Shown: one piece after another, positions 11,001 to 23,629 of the stretch | Layout of the letters: every line of letters begins with the position of its first letter | How positions within the stretch are numbered: position 1 is the first letter of the stretch | Assembly: GCF_029962835.1 (NCBI RefSeq) | Contig: NC_080578.1 | Location: 29,033,001 to 29,097,000, forward strand | DNA length: 64,000 nucleotides | Reading direction: 5' to 3' | Source of the DNA: Magnolia sinica | Lineage: Eukaryota; Streptophyta; Magnoliopsida; Magnoliales; Magnoliaceae | Position numbers and translations under genes: made by a program | The notes under the pieces: model-generated | The model's input: the letters and a program-made list of their open reading frames with translations, nothing else | Told to the model about the DNA's origin: nothing | The model's database searches: none

Positions 11001-11845
11001 TTGATGTGGTATTTGAATTCACCTTTTTTGTGTGAGTTCTTTGTTTGTTTGCCTATCTGGCACTCACCACATATTTTATCTAATTTCTGAAGTTTGGGTA
11101 AACCTCTTATAAGTTCTCGTTTGCTCAATCGATATAAATTTCGATAATATACATGTCCAAGACGTTTGTGCCATAAATCAGTCTCGTCTGTATGGACCAT
11201 GTAACATGTTTGATTAGATGAGCTGGATTCACTAATAATATAGCAATTTTCAGACGTTCTACGTCCAGTTAATATTACAAAATCCTTATATTTTAGAATC
11301 TCACAGCTTTGATTAGAAAACTGAACATTATGGTTATTATCACATATTTGTGATATACTAAGCAAGTTGTGCTTTAGGCCTTCAACGTATAAAACATTTT
11401 TAAACACCGGAAGATTAAAAAGTTGAACCGTACCTTGGCCTATAATCTTGCAGTTGCTACCATCACCAAATGTAACTGAACCATCAGTCATATCTTTCAG
11501 ATCGGTGAATAAAGCTTTGTCACCTGTCATATGCCTGAAGCATCCACTGTCTAGGTACCACTTTGAATGACTTGTTGCTTTGAAAGCAGTGTGAGCAACC
11601 AAGCAGGTGACTTTAGGAACCCATTTCATAACTGTTTTGGGTTTAGGAACATAGTTGGTCTTCTTTTGTGTACATTTATAGGAATGACCTATAGAGTTAG
11701 ATTTTAAGAGCTCCTTGAGTAAATCAACTATCTTTTCAGCTAGTGGATTTCGTTTCTGATTAAAGTTGACATGGCTGTTTCTAGGTTTTTGAAAAGTTTT
11801 TGAATTTTTAGAAAAATCTTGATAAGTATTTTTCCCTTTTGAGTT
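11000..11845 (-). pseudogene. Copia protease and pre-integrase zinc finger
   Basis: Read in the gag frame just after the stop at 11846, so gag and pol were one ORF. The aspartic protease active site is WYLDSGCFRHMTG (the residue before RHM is usually Ser, here Phe). It is followed by the GAG-pre-integrase domain with WHKRLGHVYYRNL and CGECQIGKQ, giving the HHCC zinc-binding set. The frame is lost near 11010 by an indel before the integrase core. Confidence 0.9.
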
Positions 11846-13341
11846 TTAGGACTCTCCTTTAACAAACATAGGAGGAGTATATATTTGTTTAGGAGATAAA
11901 TTTTTATCATAGCCTAACCCGGATCGATCGCCACAATTTCTAGATCCGGATAAAAGTTTCTCTAACTTTGGATCACCTTGGGCATATTTCCATGTGTCCT
12001 TTAGACTCAGAAGAGAAGATACTTCAGTTTTAAGTTTGTCAATTTCAGATTTTAAATCAACAATTAGTGAGTTTTTGAATTCCAAATCGCATTTTGATTT
12101 TTCAAAACAATCTGAAATTTGTGATTTTTCTAAGACAAGTGATTCAAAACAATTTTTGAGTTTAGAAAACTTTTCTTTTTGAAGTTTAAGTTTGACAGCA
12201 ATTTTACAACTTTCCTTATATAGGGCATTGTAAGCATCTTGAAGATCATCTTCATTTTCACATTCACTATTCAGATTTTCTTCACTTGTAGAGTCATTAT
12301 CTGAAAATGTGAATTTGGCTAGAGTCATAAGAGCTTTAATCTCATTGCCCGACTCAGTTTCAGAATCTTCTGATTCAGAAGAACCTTCAGAATCAGATGA
12401 TTCATCCCATGTAGCCAACATACCCTTCTTCTTGGGTTTGTCCCTTTTAGGACATTTATTTGCTAAGTGCCCATATTCTTGACAGTTGTAACATTGACTA
12501 TCTTTCAAAGATTTTTGAAATTTGGGTCTAAACTTCTTTTTATCATTTGATTTTTGAAAATCAACCCTTTTCTTGCTTTTGAAAATCTTGTCAAATTTTT
12601 TAGCTAAAAGAGCCATATCATCTTTTGAATCAGAATTTTCTTCTGAATTACATTTAGACGATTTTAGTGGGATAGATTTTCCTTTAGGAGCTTTAAAGTT
12701 TAACTGGTAGGTTTGTAGTGAACCAACTAGTTCTTCTACCCTCATATTATCCATATCACGAAGTTCCTGGATCGCGGTTACTTTAGAATTGAACCGTTCA
12801 GGAAGTGAGCGTAATATTTTTGCACACACTTTACTTTCTGGGATTTTATCGCCAAGACCCCACATTGAGTTTACAATGTCATTCAATCTAGTATAAAAGT
12901 CCATAAACATTTCATTTTCCTCCATATGAATTTCTTCAAATCTGGTTGTGAGGAGTTGGACTTTAGATTTTTTGACAATTGTAGTACCCTCGTGTGTCAT
13001 TTCTAATATATCCCAAGCTTGCTTTGCAGTATCACAGGAAATGATTCTTTTGAACTCATCCGGTGATAGTGCGCAAGTAATTGCATTTAGTGCTTTAGCA
13101 TTTGCACTACTCTCACTTTTCTGAAGGGTGGTCCATTGGTAATATGGTGTGACTTTCATTGATTTTGAACCATCAACCCCAGTAACTTCCATGATAGGAG
13201 GATTCCATTCAATCACTGTGGCTTGCCACACATTTTCATCCATTGATTTGAGGAAGATCCTCATTCTGGCTTTCCAATAGGCATAGTGGAGCCATCAAAG
13301 GGTGGAGGCCTAGTGACTGAAAGGCTATCAAAATTTGACAT
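11846..13341 (-). pseudogene. Copia gag (UBN2-type) with CCHC zinc knuckle
   Basis: The natural start is the ATG at 13341 (MSNFDSLSV); a 1-bp deletion near 13288 breaks the frame, after which 472 codons are open from 13264. Counted from there, residues 1-200 are the capsid-like UBN2/DUF4219 region and residues 258-271 form the zinc knuckle C-Y-N-C-Q-E-Y-G-H-L-A-N-K-C. Residues 285-330 are Ser/Glu-rich and residues 340-440 form a long charged coiled coil. The ORF ends at a TAA (11846), but the same frame is open beyond it into protease, so this is a nonsense mutation in a fused gag-pol. Confidence 0.93.
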
Positions 13342-13404
13342 CTTAAATAGCTTAAATCGTTAACTCAGGAATTAAATCCAAGAATTAAAAAAAAAAAGCT
13401 ATTA

Positions 13405-13417
13405 GGCTCTGATACCA
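13405..13417 (-). other. Primer-binding site, initiator Met tRNA
   Basis: The minus strand reads TGGTATCAGAGCC, complementary to the 3' end of plant initiator methionine tRNA. It lies 2 nt inside the 5' LTR end, the usual spacing for plant Copia elements. Confidence 0.95.
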
Positions 13418-14606
13418 CTTGAAAAGGCCAAGCTATATGTCCTAGAGGGGGGGTGAATAGGACGATGCCAAATAAAACTTAAAACAGCGGAATTAAACAC
13501 AATATGATAGCCAAAGTAAATCACAATGCAGTAAATTAAAATAACCTCAAAATTCAGATCTTGAGAGGTTGATACAAACGTTGTTCTAAGGACAACCTTA
13601 CACCAAAAACAGAGTTTATGGTAGGACAACCTTATTTCTAGAAAGATCTTTATATCAAGTCTCAAACCGAAGAGGAATACAAAAAATAAATACAAATAGA
13701 ATTGAAATAAATTGTAATCACAAATGTATTGTTCTAGGGACAGCCATACACCATAAAAATGGCAGGGCAACCTTGCTGGAACAACTTTCAAATGAAATTG
13801 AAAATCAAGCTGATAAAGGAATAGCTGAAAATAAATTCTAAACTATTACAACATTCTCACAATGCTTGAATTAAATGATTACAACATTCACCACCATACA
13901 TACACCCCACAAAAGAATAATTTAAAGATCAGAAAAATAAATCATCAACCACAACACAAGGGTTTATAGTGGTTCGCCTGTGTGTTCACCAACTGTTAAA
14001 CAACAGCCACACAAAGAGCTACTCCACTCCTAATATCCTCACACAGGGGATATTAGCGTTCACTAAAAATAGGTTTTCCCAAGTTCACCCAAAACCTTTA
14101 CAATTGTGTCTTTATCTGTGGGCTTACACAATTAAAAAACCCCACTTCTGAGTTTTCCTGGCTCTCCTCAGATAACCAATATAACAAGATTTTTCTGGCA
14201 AATCTTGAAAGAAACCAAAACAAAAAGGAATTTACAATTAAATGTAAAATACTTGATTATCTCCTTTGATGTAGCAGCCCGGTAGAACCAAATCAGAGTA
14301 GATGATTGAATGTCCAAGTTCAATGTCTAGTACTCAATTACAATGGTTCTAATTCTAATAGATTTTAAATTAAACCGAATAAGGCTTGCCTTAATTGATT
14401 TTGATTCCAAAGAAAGGGAATAACAATTCCTCTTATCAAATTAGATTGGAATAGCAGAAACAAAATCAATTAAATAAAGCTAAGGAAAGAGAATATTAAA
14501 TAAGCACACTTAGCTTAGATGGAGCACAGAATTATCTCTCAGAAGTTCGACGAAGATTCGCTTGAATAGATTAATTAATTCGATAATTTCTTCTGAGATT
14601 CGTGCA

Positions 14607-14616
14607 CTATTTATAG
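14607..14616 (-). promoter_or_regulatory. TATA box of the Copia 5' LTR
   Basis: CTATAAATAG on the minus strand. This copy would drive genomic RNA synthesis. The palindromic repeats start within about 20 bp upstream of it in the element's orientation. Confidence 0.75.
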
Positions 14617-14629
14617 GTGAGAAGATCGG

Positions 14630-14995
14630 GTCTTCGACTGGTCTAGAGTGCTCTTCGACTAGTCGAAGCAACAACAGATATTTGAAAAATCCGGTGGGAT
14701 ATACTTTGACCGTTCTACGACTAGTCGAAGCTTTCCTACGACTGGTCGTAGGTCACCTACGACTAGTCGTAGGACCTGAAAAACTTTGCTGGAATTCGAG
14801 TTGAAGATGTTCGACTGGTCGAAGATGTAGTCGACACTGTTCCTACGACTGGTCGAATAAATTCCTAGACTGGTCGAAGCCTAACAGATTTCATCCGGAA
14901 TTTGTAACAAACTCACGACTGATCGAGGAATTTCTTAGACTGGTCGAACCAAGTCTAGGACTAGTCGAAGAAGACCTAGGACTAGTCGAAGAACA
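14630..14995. repeat. Palindrome cluster (CGACTGGTCG type) in U3 of the 5' LTR
   Basis: Same array as in the 3' LTR: about twelve units, several now CGACTAGTCG. Several units differ between the two LTRs by G/A transitions at the centre, yet the palindromic form is mostly kept. Confidence 0.85.
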
Positions 14996-15400
14996 GACCA
15001 ATCACATGTAAAATAAACATTCAGTTTATGTATCCGAAATGACCTACTTCTAAGGTCAACCTGTGGTCAAACAAATCTCAATCATGAAGTATGGACATTG
15101 AACCATTAGGAACAAGTGACCTTGAAGTATCAGTCTTGAAGTCTTGATGTAGATCAACCTTGAAAGCTTGATGTAGCTCAATCTTGAAAGAGTCTTGAGT
15201 TCTTCATAAACTGCCATGTACTCTTCTTGAAGTCTTGCAGCTCGAGTCTTATCTTGTGAGCTTTGCTTGTTGTGAGTTTGGCTTGTTCATGAATGTTGAT
15301 CCTTGAGAGAGCTTCACTTATGTAAGTTATATATAACATAACAGTGATTTTGGCACCACAAATTTGATAACAGACAGGGATAAAAACTATAGCACTTACA

Positions 15401-15405
15401 CAATT
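15401..15405 (+). repeat. Target-site duplication CAATT, right copy
   Basis: It matches 5448-5452 exactly. Sequence beyond it resumes solo LTR B. Confidence 0.95.
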
Positions 15406-17597
15406 GCCATTACCGGTTTCAATGGGAAACGACTATCCTTGTTTTGACTGGTGCGAATGCCACGAGTTGTATAGAGTCTTTCAGTTTTTAGAGGTTTTGG
15501 GTTTTGTCGCGTAAATAACCAAATGGATAGTTCAGATCATCCCTAGGGATGATCATGGTGGGTGACGACTCGTCCCAGTGGACGGTCGTCCGTGAATGCG
15601 GAAGGAAGAAAGAATTTCCTTAGCTGAAATCTCGAGCAAAATCTGGGCTAGCCTTGGTTTTGGTGATCCTCGGGAGTGTACACATTATGTGTATATGCAC
15701 CACCAATGTGTGAGGCCTTCAATGAGGATTAGTGAGATCCATACTGTCTGTCATGTTTTATGGGTCCTATATAGGCCATCTGACTATGGGTGGTGCAAGA
15801 TCAAAACTCAAGTGGCTCATGCTAATGGGGTACACCCCAAATCTAAACTACAGATTGTTACGCGGACGATTTTCACGAGCATTGCTATAGTGTGCGAGAG
15901 AGTTTCTTTTCCAAATTGGTTCTTGAGTTAGCGGGGTCCACTGATGGTAGGGATCATCCCATATGGAGTGGTGAGATCTGTTGATGCTAATCCTAGTTGG
16001 TGAGATCTGTTGATGCTAATCCTAGTTGGAATGTGATTATTTTAGGAGGAAGAAATGGAGGTAGTTCGTTTTGAATTTGAATACATACTTATTTCGGAAG
16101 GGTTGCTAGCTTGGAGAGTTATGACTAACTGTAGCATTGAGTGGGGTCCACTTTGATGGCATTCCTAGAGATCTAATCCGGTCATTAGTTTTGTATGGTT
16201 ATTTTAGTCAGGGGCCAAAATATGGGGGAAATCCTTGATAGATGACCCACAAGCGGTGTAGGGAGGTAGGGTGAAACCCATCATTCCATCTGGTTTAGTC
16301 GCTGTAACAGTTGTTATAGCTTATGAAGGTGCCAATTTTGATTAGTTAGGTGAGATCCACTTGTGATGATCTTTCGGAGAATCCGTGCCATTCACCACTT
16401 TTTACATGTCGTTGTGGCCCACAACCCCAAGTTTGAGTCAGATCCGATTTCCAAGTAGGCCACACGATCTTTCGATGCATGAGGTGTCATTCACCGTTTA
16501 ATCCCATCCTCCTTAGTACGTGGTTGCCATGCACTTGGTATTTATAAATTTTCCCTTCCCTCTTACTGTATCTTCTGCCATCCGTTCCTCCCTACCGTGC
16601 TATCCAAAAGAAGTGAAACTTTACCAATCATCCTCATTTCTTAAGATCTCTCAACCGATTAAATTTGGGGCCTGATCTACCAAGGATGGCCGAGATGCTC
16701 TTTTATTGGCTAACACTCTCCACAATTAGAAACAGTATTTGTACACCTTTGATTGACGAGTTACCGGGTAGTTTCGACCTGTCCTAAGATCTTTATGATG
16801 GTCAGTTCATCCAAACATGATGGATGGTCAGATGATTAGCTAAAAATAGGGGGACTTGGTGGTTAGCACTCTGACCATGTATGTAGGTGGATGTAAGGTC
16901 AATTTTGTATACGGATGGTCATAAAGTGTGTTTATGGAGTAATTAGGGGTAGGACATGTATATCGTTAGGTTCGAGTGACTTTCTCACACGTGTAGGTTT
17001 CTCATATTGTAATTCTAATGGTGGGTTAAGCATATTCATATGGTGTGAACAAGATGAACAGATCATAATCTTGATCTAATAAGTGTACGGACGGATGTAG
17101 AGATCAAGTAGCTAATTTAATGTGATCTAAGGGCTGAAATTTGATGTGCACGGTTAATTTATAATAATTAGGCTTGATATAAAATTTCATATGAAAGGGA
17201 TCATGACAACCATGTGAATTGGAATTCAGGGTATAGGTTGATGGCATTTTCATAATTATTGCTGATCTCAGAGTTTTGTAAAATCTAATGGTTCTAAATG
17301 ATTATATGTCATTTTCTAAACAATTCTTACAAAAGGACTTATATTTAAATCATTATAGATAAAGACTTATTCACTGATTTAGTTAAAGGAAGGTACATAT
17401 ATCAAACTGCATGAGCAACGGTCGAATCACTTGATTTATTGATGAAGATCATTCTCAATGGTCAGATTCGTGTTGGAGGATAAATATAGGGTTAGGATAG
17501 TTATATTGGCATCGTATTCATGTACTTATTAAGTTAGATTTCATGGTAACACTCGAGAACTTTCAATACTTGGGTATTGAAAAGTTCGGGGTGTTAC

Positions 17598-20427
17598 AAT
17601 AACATTGAAGTAGAGGAACCTGCCATCTGACTATACCTTTTGTTGATATTGTAGGAGAGTAAATTAGAGATGGTTTTGCATATCTATTCTTGAACTTGAA
17701 ATACAGACATATGGCTTCTGTTGCTGCAAGAAACCATGGGATTTCAGTCATTGTTGCCAGGCATCTTTTTGGGAATACAAATGGCATGGCTCCTCATGCA
17801 CAGTAATTGATTAAACTCTAGTTTAGACTATTTACATGTTTGTAGTAGCAAAGTGAATGCATGTATGTAGGTCTTTAGAAATTTTATTATACTCTTTTTT
17901 TTTTTTGTCAATCTGTTTAAACTTTGCCGTTTACGAGGCATTGTATAAAATCTTCAGGATCTATTCCTATTTCTCTACTTTCTAGTTGCAGCAAAAAATA
18001 GTTGGAAAGGTTCATTTCCTCTCTCCATGTGCATGTTGCCTCTCTTCTTCGGCATATGGTTGGATCAGTTGGTACGTTCAAAAATTTAAATTTATTGGAT
18101 TTTTTTTCCTTATATGCACCTATTTAATACTTATCTTTTTTGTAGATTTTAATTGCATTCATGTTGTTTTAAGAGTAGTGCTTCTTGTTTACAGATTTTA
18201 CATTCCCATTTGTAGTTGTGCAAGGACAAACATTATATTTGACAATGGGACCCATGGTTCTGTAATCCAGACCATTGGCCTATTGCATCGAATTGCAGAT
18301 TGATGAAGGCCTGAAAATCTCTGTGATGGGAAATTCATAGGCACCAATCTTTGGATAAACTTCATTTGGATGGAGATCGGCACTCTAATTTTCAACCAAA
18401 ATGAACTTTTTTATTTTGCCACAATCAAAAGGCTAGAATTGTCCCAGCTAAAAGAATTTAATACTCTACACAAGGAAGAATGTAACAGACCAATGGTCAG
18501 GACTGCTTATTTGGCTTTGTGGAAATAGAAATGAAGGAAACAGTGTTTCTTAAAATGCCATTTATAAATGTTGAGAAAGGTAAAATAGTTTGTCTTAAGG
18601 CCAATTTGAATAAATTGCAGATTGGAGAATGCAACTAGTTTGCATCAACAAGGAATTTATACCTATTTGGGAAGCAATTGCATTTACCGGCTGTATTCTC
18701 ATTCCTTTTATGCAAAGAAGGATTGTTGGTCTTCATCAGAATACATCAGTTGGATCAACTGACATAACTGAATGTTTTCCTTCAAAAAAAAATTTATTTT
18801 TTCTTCACCTTGAGCTTGGAGGAAGATTATACTGTGGTTTTGACCAAATTTATATGCCTATTTTCATATCCAAATACAAAATTCAAGGGTGTTTGATGAA
18901 TCTGAGTTGAATGGATCACTTTGGGAATTGGGAAAAACATGCAAGACAGATAAATAATCATTTTTTGTTTTTTGGGTTTCTTCTTTTGTTTTGTATTTTC
19001 AATGTAATGGGCCCCAATTAACCTAATCATATTTGATGCATGTTCTATTAGGGCCCATTTAGATGATTTTCCAGTTATTCGTGTTTTAACCCCTTTTTTT
19101 CACTGATTTTTTTAATCAATTTTTTCTTATCTTTTTTATTTTTATTGCAAATGATACATGATTAGGTTGCTTGTGCTCATGCTTGGAGGAGTAAGGAAAG
19201 AAAAGTTGATTCGGGCATCTTTGGACATTTTTAGGCATTTTGTGTCTTTATTATTATTATTATTATTATTGTGGTTTACTCTCTATCGTAATTAGGTTGC
19301 TTGTGCTCATCCTTGAAATTATTATAAGCATGTTTTTTTATGACAACATGTATGTAACTTGTTTATATATAAACATGTATTTATTGTCTTTGTAAAATTT
19401 GCTGTTTTTTTTTTTTTTTTTTCCATTTTTTCTTTTCTTTTTGCTATTTAAGGTTAGGCAGGTCAGGTTAACAGAAACCATTAATGCCCCATCAAATGTA
19501 TGCCACAAAATATGAATGATACACATGTTTTGCTTTTTTACTGCATATAAATGTGCATGTCTTTTTTACCACAGAAACCATCAGAAATAGCTATTTACTA
19601 CATATAAATGGGATTGAATGCCTACCGTTGACAATCACTTGGGGAAAGCAGTTGGTAGCTTATTATAGGTCTAGTGCAATGTGTTTCAAGGTGTAGTAGG
19701 GGAAGTTGCTTTGACTTCAGGTGGTGGATTGAAGAAGCTATCTTTATTAACTCATAACTATGAAGAGGTTGCAATGGTAAATCATTTATACCAACTCTCT
19801 TACCTGATTTTCTCCCAATTTCCATTTTCTTTTATGCTCATTTCTTACCACATTAATGCCAATGTTTTACTCAAACTCTCTAAGTGCATCATAAGAATAC
19901 AATTCCACGAATGTAAAGTGGGCTAAGCACAGGCTAAGGTTTGACCCATTTTCTATTTATGGCAGAGTGGAAAACATAACCTACCTTTATGCAGGCTGTC
20001 ATTTCCCACTTTTGATGCTAAAAATCACAAGTGAGGTAAGAACATGAAGGTCCTATTCTTATCTCACTTGTGATTTGGACATAGCCACCTATCATGAGAT
20101 ATTGATAGGTTAATTGACATTGGAGTAATTATTCCAATGCAATTAGTAGCAGTCCTTGTGTTTTACATGAGTTGGACACAGCACACCTATATATATTGAT
20201 TTTTATTTATGTTTTATTTTATTTCTAGCTTTCTTTTTTAAGAAAAATCTTGATTTGGAATTTCTTTTTCTTTAGAATAAAATTCTGAGTTTGTAGTAAA
20301 TTTCAGAAGCAGAACTGATGCATGCCCAAAATCAGGTTTGTAGTAAAATTTAGTTAGTTGTTCAAGGTTTGTGTAAGAGTAATAAAATTCATGCCATTGT
20401 ATATGTATCTTGTCATGTATCAGCTAG
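17598..20427 (+). other. CACTA-1 interior with unidentified exon-like stretches
   Basis: The best stretch is about 17662-17805: an open frame with YRHMASVAARNHGISVIVAR followed by HLFGNTNGM, flanked by stops. A second, near 18196-18300, follows a TTTACAG acceptor and reads FDNGTHGSVIQTIGLLHRIA. A third near 19681 reads GVVGEVALTSGGGLKKLSLL. None could be assigned. Between them are T-rich, intron-like sequences, including a 21-bp poly-T at about 19405. Given the neighbours these are probably further captured exons. Confidence 0.3.
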
Positions 20428-20529
20428 GGTGGTAACTGATCGAACATCAGGATATTTGAAGGGCTTTGGGTTTGTCACATGCCTTATGATTGAAGAGATG
20501 GAGCAGGCATAAAGGGAATGGATGGTCAG
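20428..20529 (+). pseudogene. RRM RNA-binding protein exon fragment
   Basis: After a CAGCTAG acceptor the frame reads VVTDRTSGYLKGFGFVTCLM then IEEMEQA, ending before a GTAATT donor. This is the second half of an RNA recognition motif: the RNP1 octamer is KGFGFVTC (usual plant form KGFGFVRY/F). The spacing and preceding DRTSGYSKG-like loop fit plant glycine-rich or organellar RRM proteins. A TAA and a frameshift follow EQA, after which KGMDGQ is readable in another frame. A degenerate captured exon inside CACTA-1, sense to the element. Confidence 0.7.
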
Positions 20530-22246
20530 GTAATTGCTCATTGCCCAGGGGCTGTAATGGTCCTCATTACTTTCAGATGTGTTACACTGGTTTGTACCAA
20601 TCAACACTCAATGTCTTTAAACGTGCTTTGGTTGCTGCAGCTACATCATTGATAGAGCCGGCGACCCCCTTCTATTTTGGTATTTATCAATGGTAAGACA
20701 TTGTTTTCTAGGTGTAACCCATATATATGATGAATAAATGGGATGATTTTTACACTAGGTGATCCTCATAGTGGGCCAACGTATTGAAAGTTTTGGATGT
20801 TACATTCACTTAATAGGTTGGAAGTTATATGTTGGATGTTACATCTATGGGATAAGGGTTCCCAGAATGCAACACAGAAGAAGAAAGGAAAAAACAAGGT
20901 ATTGAAGATAGCCTTCTATCTTTCTTCAACATCTTTAGTGTAGGTCTTTGGGTTCATCAAGTCAGCGAGCTGACTCAGTTGACCCGATGAGATTTTGAGC
21001 TGTGTCATCAGGTTCAGGAATGCAAGCCTCAGTTTGGTGTAGGTTTTATGCTACCCTGTTTTCAGATATTGAGTCATCAGATTTTTTTTCTGGTAGTGAG
21101 TGTATTTCATTTCAGGCTGGTTAATTGTCATGTAGACCATACATTTTCTATTAAATAAAATGAAATTGCTGAAATTGCTGCTGAGCCTAAGGATGCGGAT
21201 GAGGCTGGGGCTTGCGGCCTGGCTACACATGATTCATATATGCTTTCTTTCCTTTATATTATGATTTAGATGTGTATAGATATTCTATGAGTTTTTGCAA
21301 TTCACACATTTGAATCATCATATATGCTTATGATTTTAATGCACCAAAAACCACCCATGTAATCTCAGCCCTGCAAATGCGTCAGCATATCAAGCTCATG
21401 GACTTGACATGGATACGTTTGATGTCGCCTAGGTGCGGAACTAGTTGTCCATTCCAATGTTACCAAGATCACCAACCCACCTCATTCTTTTGACAAAAAA
21501 GAAAATGAAAGAGTAAAAAGGTGGCACTTCTAGCAGTCATAAATATTATTGTCCTCAGCCCCTATAGTCTACATTTGGATGTTCTGATTTCTTTGTGCAT
21601 GCAGTTTTTTTCCATTGAATTCAATATCAGTGAGTTTCTCAAATGTAGGATGTTTTGCTAGCAATGATTTCTTTGTTCTGATTCCTTTTACTTTATACCA
21701 ATGTTTTTATTCTTAAAGTTTAATTTATCTATTTCATTATGGCGTTTTCTCATAGGATGCAAGCTCTGGTTGAGGCTTACATTTTCAGTGGAGGCATTTT
21801 CTCTATGTCGGTATTTCAGTATGCAAATGAGGAAAAAAGCTCTCAAGGTTAGTTCATTTCCACTTAAAAACATCGAATAACTAGATAAATCAGCCGGTAT
21901 GTACATTGATCAGTTGGTAGTTTTTTGGCTTTATCTCGTTTTTCTACAGTGGAGCCTGAATTCATAGATAAATCAGCTAGTATGTACATTGCTCACTTGT
22001 GCGATACTACCTAAACTGCACTTCTATTTTGTTGTTGATTTATAGGTTTGATCTGGAATTGCAGATATTTCCATGGGATGTGTCTTGCATTTGAGCATCA
22101 ACGTAGGTAAAAGCAATCCCAACAAAAACAAGACTGATTCAATTCCATCTTCAATAGACAACAAGGTGCATTCTTGCATACACTTCTTATTGTAATTGGT
22201 GCATTCTTGCACATGTTTATTTTTAAATTTTGATGCATTCAATTGT
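20530..22246 (+). other. CACTA-1 interior, no identified gene
   Basis: Intron-like AT-rich DNA. Possible exon pieces are 21757-21848 (after a TTTTCTCATAG acceptor: RMQALVEAYIFSGGIFSMSV) and 22065-22165 (DISMGCVLHLSINVGKSNPN). Neither is recognised. Confidence 0.3.
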
Positions 22247-22399
22247 GAAAGGATTTATGACTTTGAAAATGAAAGAGAGAGGCTCATTATGGAGAAGGAC
22301 GCAGTCATTCAAGAGCATGCTTCCCTAGAAAATCAATTGGTTTCTTTATAGTCACAGATATACAGCCTCACTGCAGAAGTAGATAACCTTACAAGCAAG
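22247..22399 (+). pseudogene. Coiled-coil exon fragment, unidentified
   Basis: An open frame, broken by one TAG, reads YDFENERERLIMEKDAVIQE then HASLENQLVSL, stop, SQIYSLTAEVDNLTSK and a GTGCTT donor. Heptad-like leucine and charged residues indicate a coiled coil. Together with 26932-27120 it may derive from one long coiled-coil protein (a kinesin-7 type tail is a possibility), but this is speculative. It lies just before the SMC2 exons. Confidence 0.4.
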
Positions 22400-22473
22400 G
22401 TGCTTAAACTTACAATCTAACCCTTTTTGCTGAACACAAAATGCACGCGTCTTTATTGCCTTTCCTATTACAG

Positions 22474-23391
22474 GTTAGTTCCATAAAGAAGGAATATGAT
22501 CAAGCCCAATCTGAGCTCAATTTGAGTCATTCAAAGATGAAAGAATGTGACGCTGAGATCAGTGCCATTGTCAAGAAGCAACAGAAGCTTCAACATAAAA
22601 TTAGTGATGCAAATGTTAAGAGGAAAAAATTGGAAAATGAGGTACTTGCAGTGGTTGTTCTGTTCCTATTTTATTTAACTTGCTTGATCTATGAAATTGT
22701 GTATGTGTTCTTGATAGAAACCCACTCTTTCCCATTCACACAGATTAAGCGAATGGAGATGGAACAGAAAGATTGCTCCCTGAAGGTAGATAAACTACTA
22801 GAAAGGCATAGTTGAATTGTAGCTGAGAAACAATTATTTGGAAAAAGTGGGACAAATTATGACTTCTCATCTCGTGATCCTCTTAAATCAAGGGGGGAGC
22901 TTGAGAAACTTCAAGTTGAACAATCTGGGTGTGTGATTAGATTACTTGCTATGTTGTTTCCTGTGCTTCTTTGTTTTCTTTTCCATGACAATGAAATAGT
23001 ATGATTCAACACCTAATTGATGTTTGGTTTTGCATTTTTTTTGAAAGAAGAAGGTTAATGGACATGCATCTCAGTTAATCTGATTGATTGCTTTCAGCCT
23101 TGAGAAGAGGGTCAACAAAAAAGTTATGACAATGTTCAAGAAAGCTGAAGATGAATACAATGACTTATTATCTAAGAAAAACATCATTGAGGTATATTGC
23201 TATATTTCTCAGCCTGTAAAGGATTTCATCTTTTTTTCTTCTTTTTTTAAATTGAATTTGTTTAAGTCTGAAGTTGTTTGTTTACTGTATTCTTCTCTTG
23301 CTTGGAGTGATAAGTCAAAAATCAAGAAGGTGATTGAAGAGCTTGATGAAAAGAAGGAAACACTAAAAGTTGCTTGGGTTAAAGTGAACAA
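22474..23391 (+). pseudogene. SMC2: SMC2 (condensin subunit) four-exon fragment
   Basis: Four consecutive exons with preserved splice sites: 22474-22641, 22744-22928, 23098-23191 and about 23307-23391. They read VSSIKKEYDQAQSELNLSHS, KRMEMEQKDCSLKVDKLLER, LEKRVNKKVMTMFKKAEDEY and DKSKIKKVIEELDEKKETLK. This matches the C-terminal coiled coil of plant SMC2 just before its C-terminal ATPase lobe. SMC2 pairs with SMC4 in condensin and compacts chromosomes. A TGA at 22813-22815 probably replaces a Trp codon. Head, hinge and Walker B parts are absent. Sequence conservation is good, so capture is not very old. Confidence 0.88.
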
Positions 23392-23629
23392 GTGAGTCAC
23401 CACTTCTCTGCTCTCATGTTCCAGTTCATATTTTATGCTTTCTAGTTGAAAATCAAGAATGCTATTTACTTTTGTTGGTATATTTTAGCAAAAGAAATTT
23501 CCTTTCCGGATTATGAAAGTGTGCATGATTTCAGCGTTTTGGATGGCTGAAACTATGGCCCAAATTATAGTATCTGGCTTCCTTGTATCCCAGGATCAGA
23601 CGAATTCGGTGGATCCCGGGGACATGTCG

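Larger units (their letters stand above)
5453..15400 (-). mobile_element. SIRE-like Ty1/Copia retrotransposon, minus strand
   Basis: A 9,948-bp element with two LTRs of about 1,982 bp, an initiator-methionine tRNA primer site, a polypurine tract and a perfect CAATT duplication. Internal order on the minus strand is gag, protease, integrase, reverse transcriptase, RNase H, then a third ORF. Integrase before reverse transcriptase defines Copia; long LTRs plus an extra downstream ORF suggest the SIRE/Maximus lineage. I counted seven differences in about the first 370 bp of the two LTRs (near 2%), so insertion is fairly recent. Frameshifts, stops and a large reverse-transcriptase deletion make it non-autonomous. 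Confidence 0.95.
13420..15400 (-). repeat. Copia 5' LTR
   Basis: On the minus strand it runs TGTAAGTGC (15400) to CTTTTCA (13420). It is colinear with the 3' LTR at 5453-7434 with scattered substitutions. The TATA box is at 14607-14616 and the palindrome cluster at 14630-14995. Confidence 0.95.
3062..17597. mobile_element. Solo LTR B, split by the Copia element (parts 3062-5452 and 15406-17597)
   Basis: It starts TGTAACGCCCCGG and ends CGGGGTGTTACA, which form a 12-bp imperfect inverted terminal repeat. Flanks are atgac (3057-3061) and ataac (17598-17602), a 4-of-5 target duplication. The element without its insert is about 4.58 kb and has no recognisable protein. ORFs at 5096-5824 and 15596-15931 partly lie in it but have no family features. 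It is of a size with the TGTCACGCCCC LTRs but of another sequence family. Strand cannot be set because the ends are nearly symmetric. Confidence 0.75.

Noticed and set aside
22441-22815. Continuous 124-codon protein
   Set aside because: It is two SMC2 exons read through an intron; the middle translates intron sequence, and splice sites delimit the exons.
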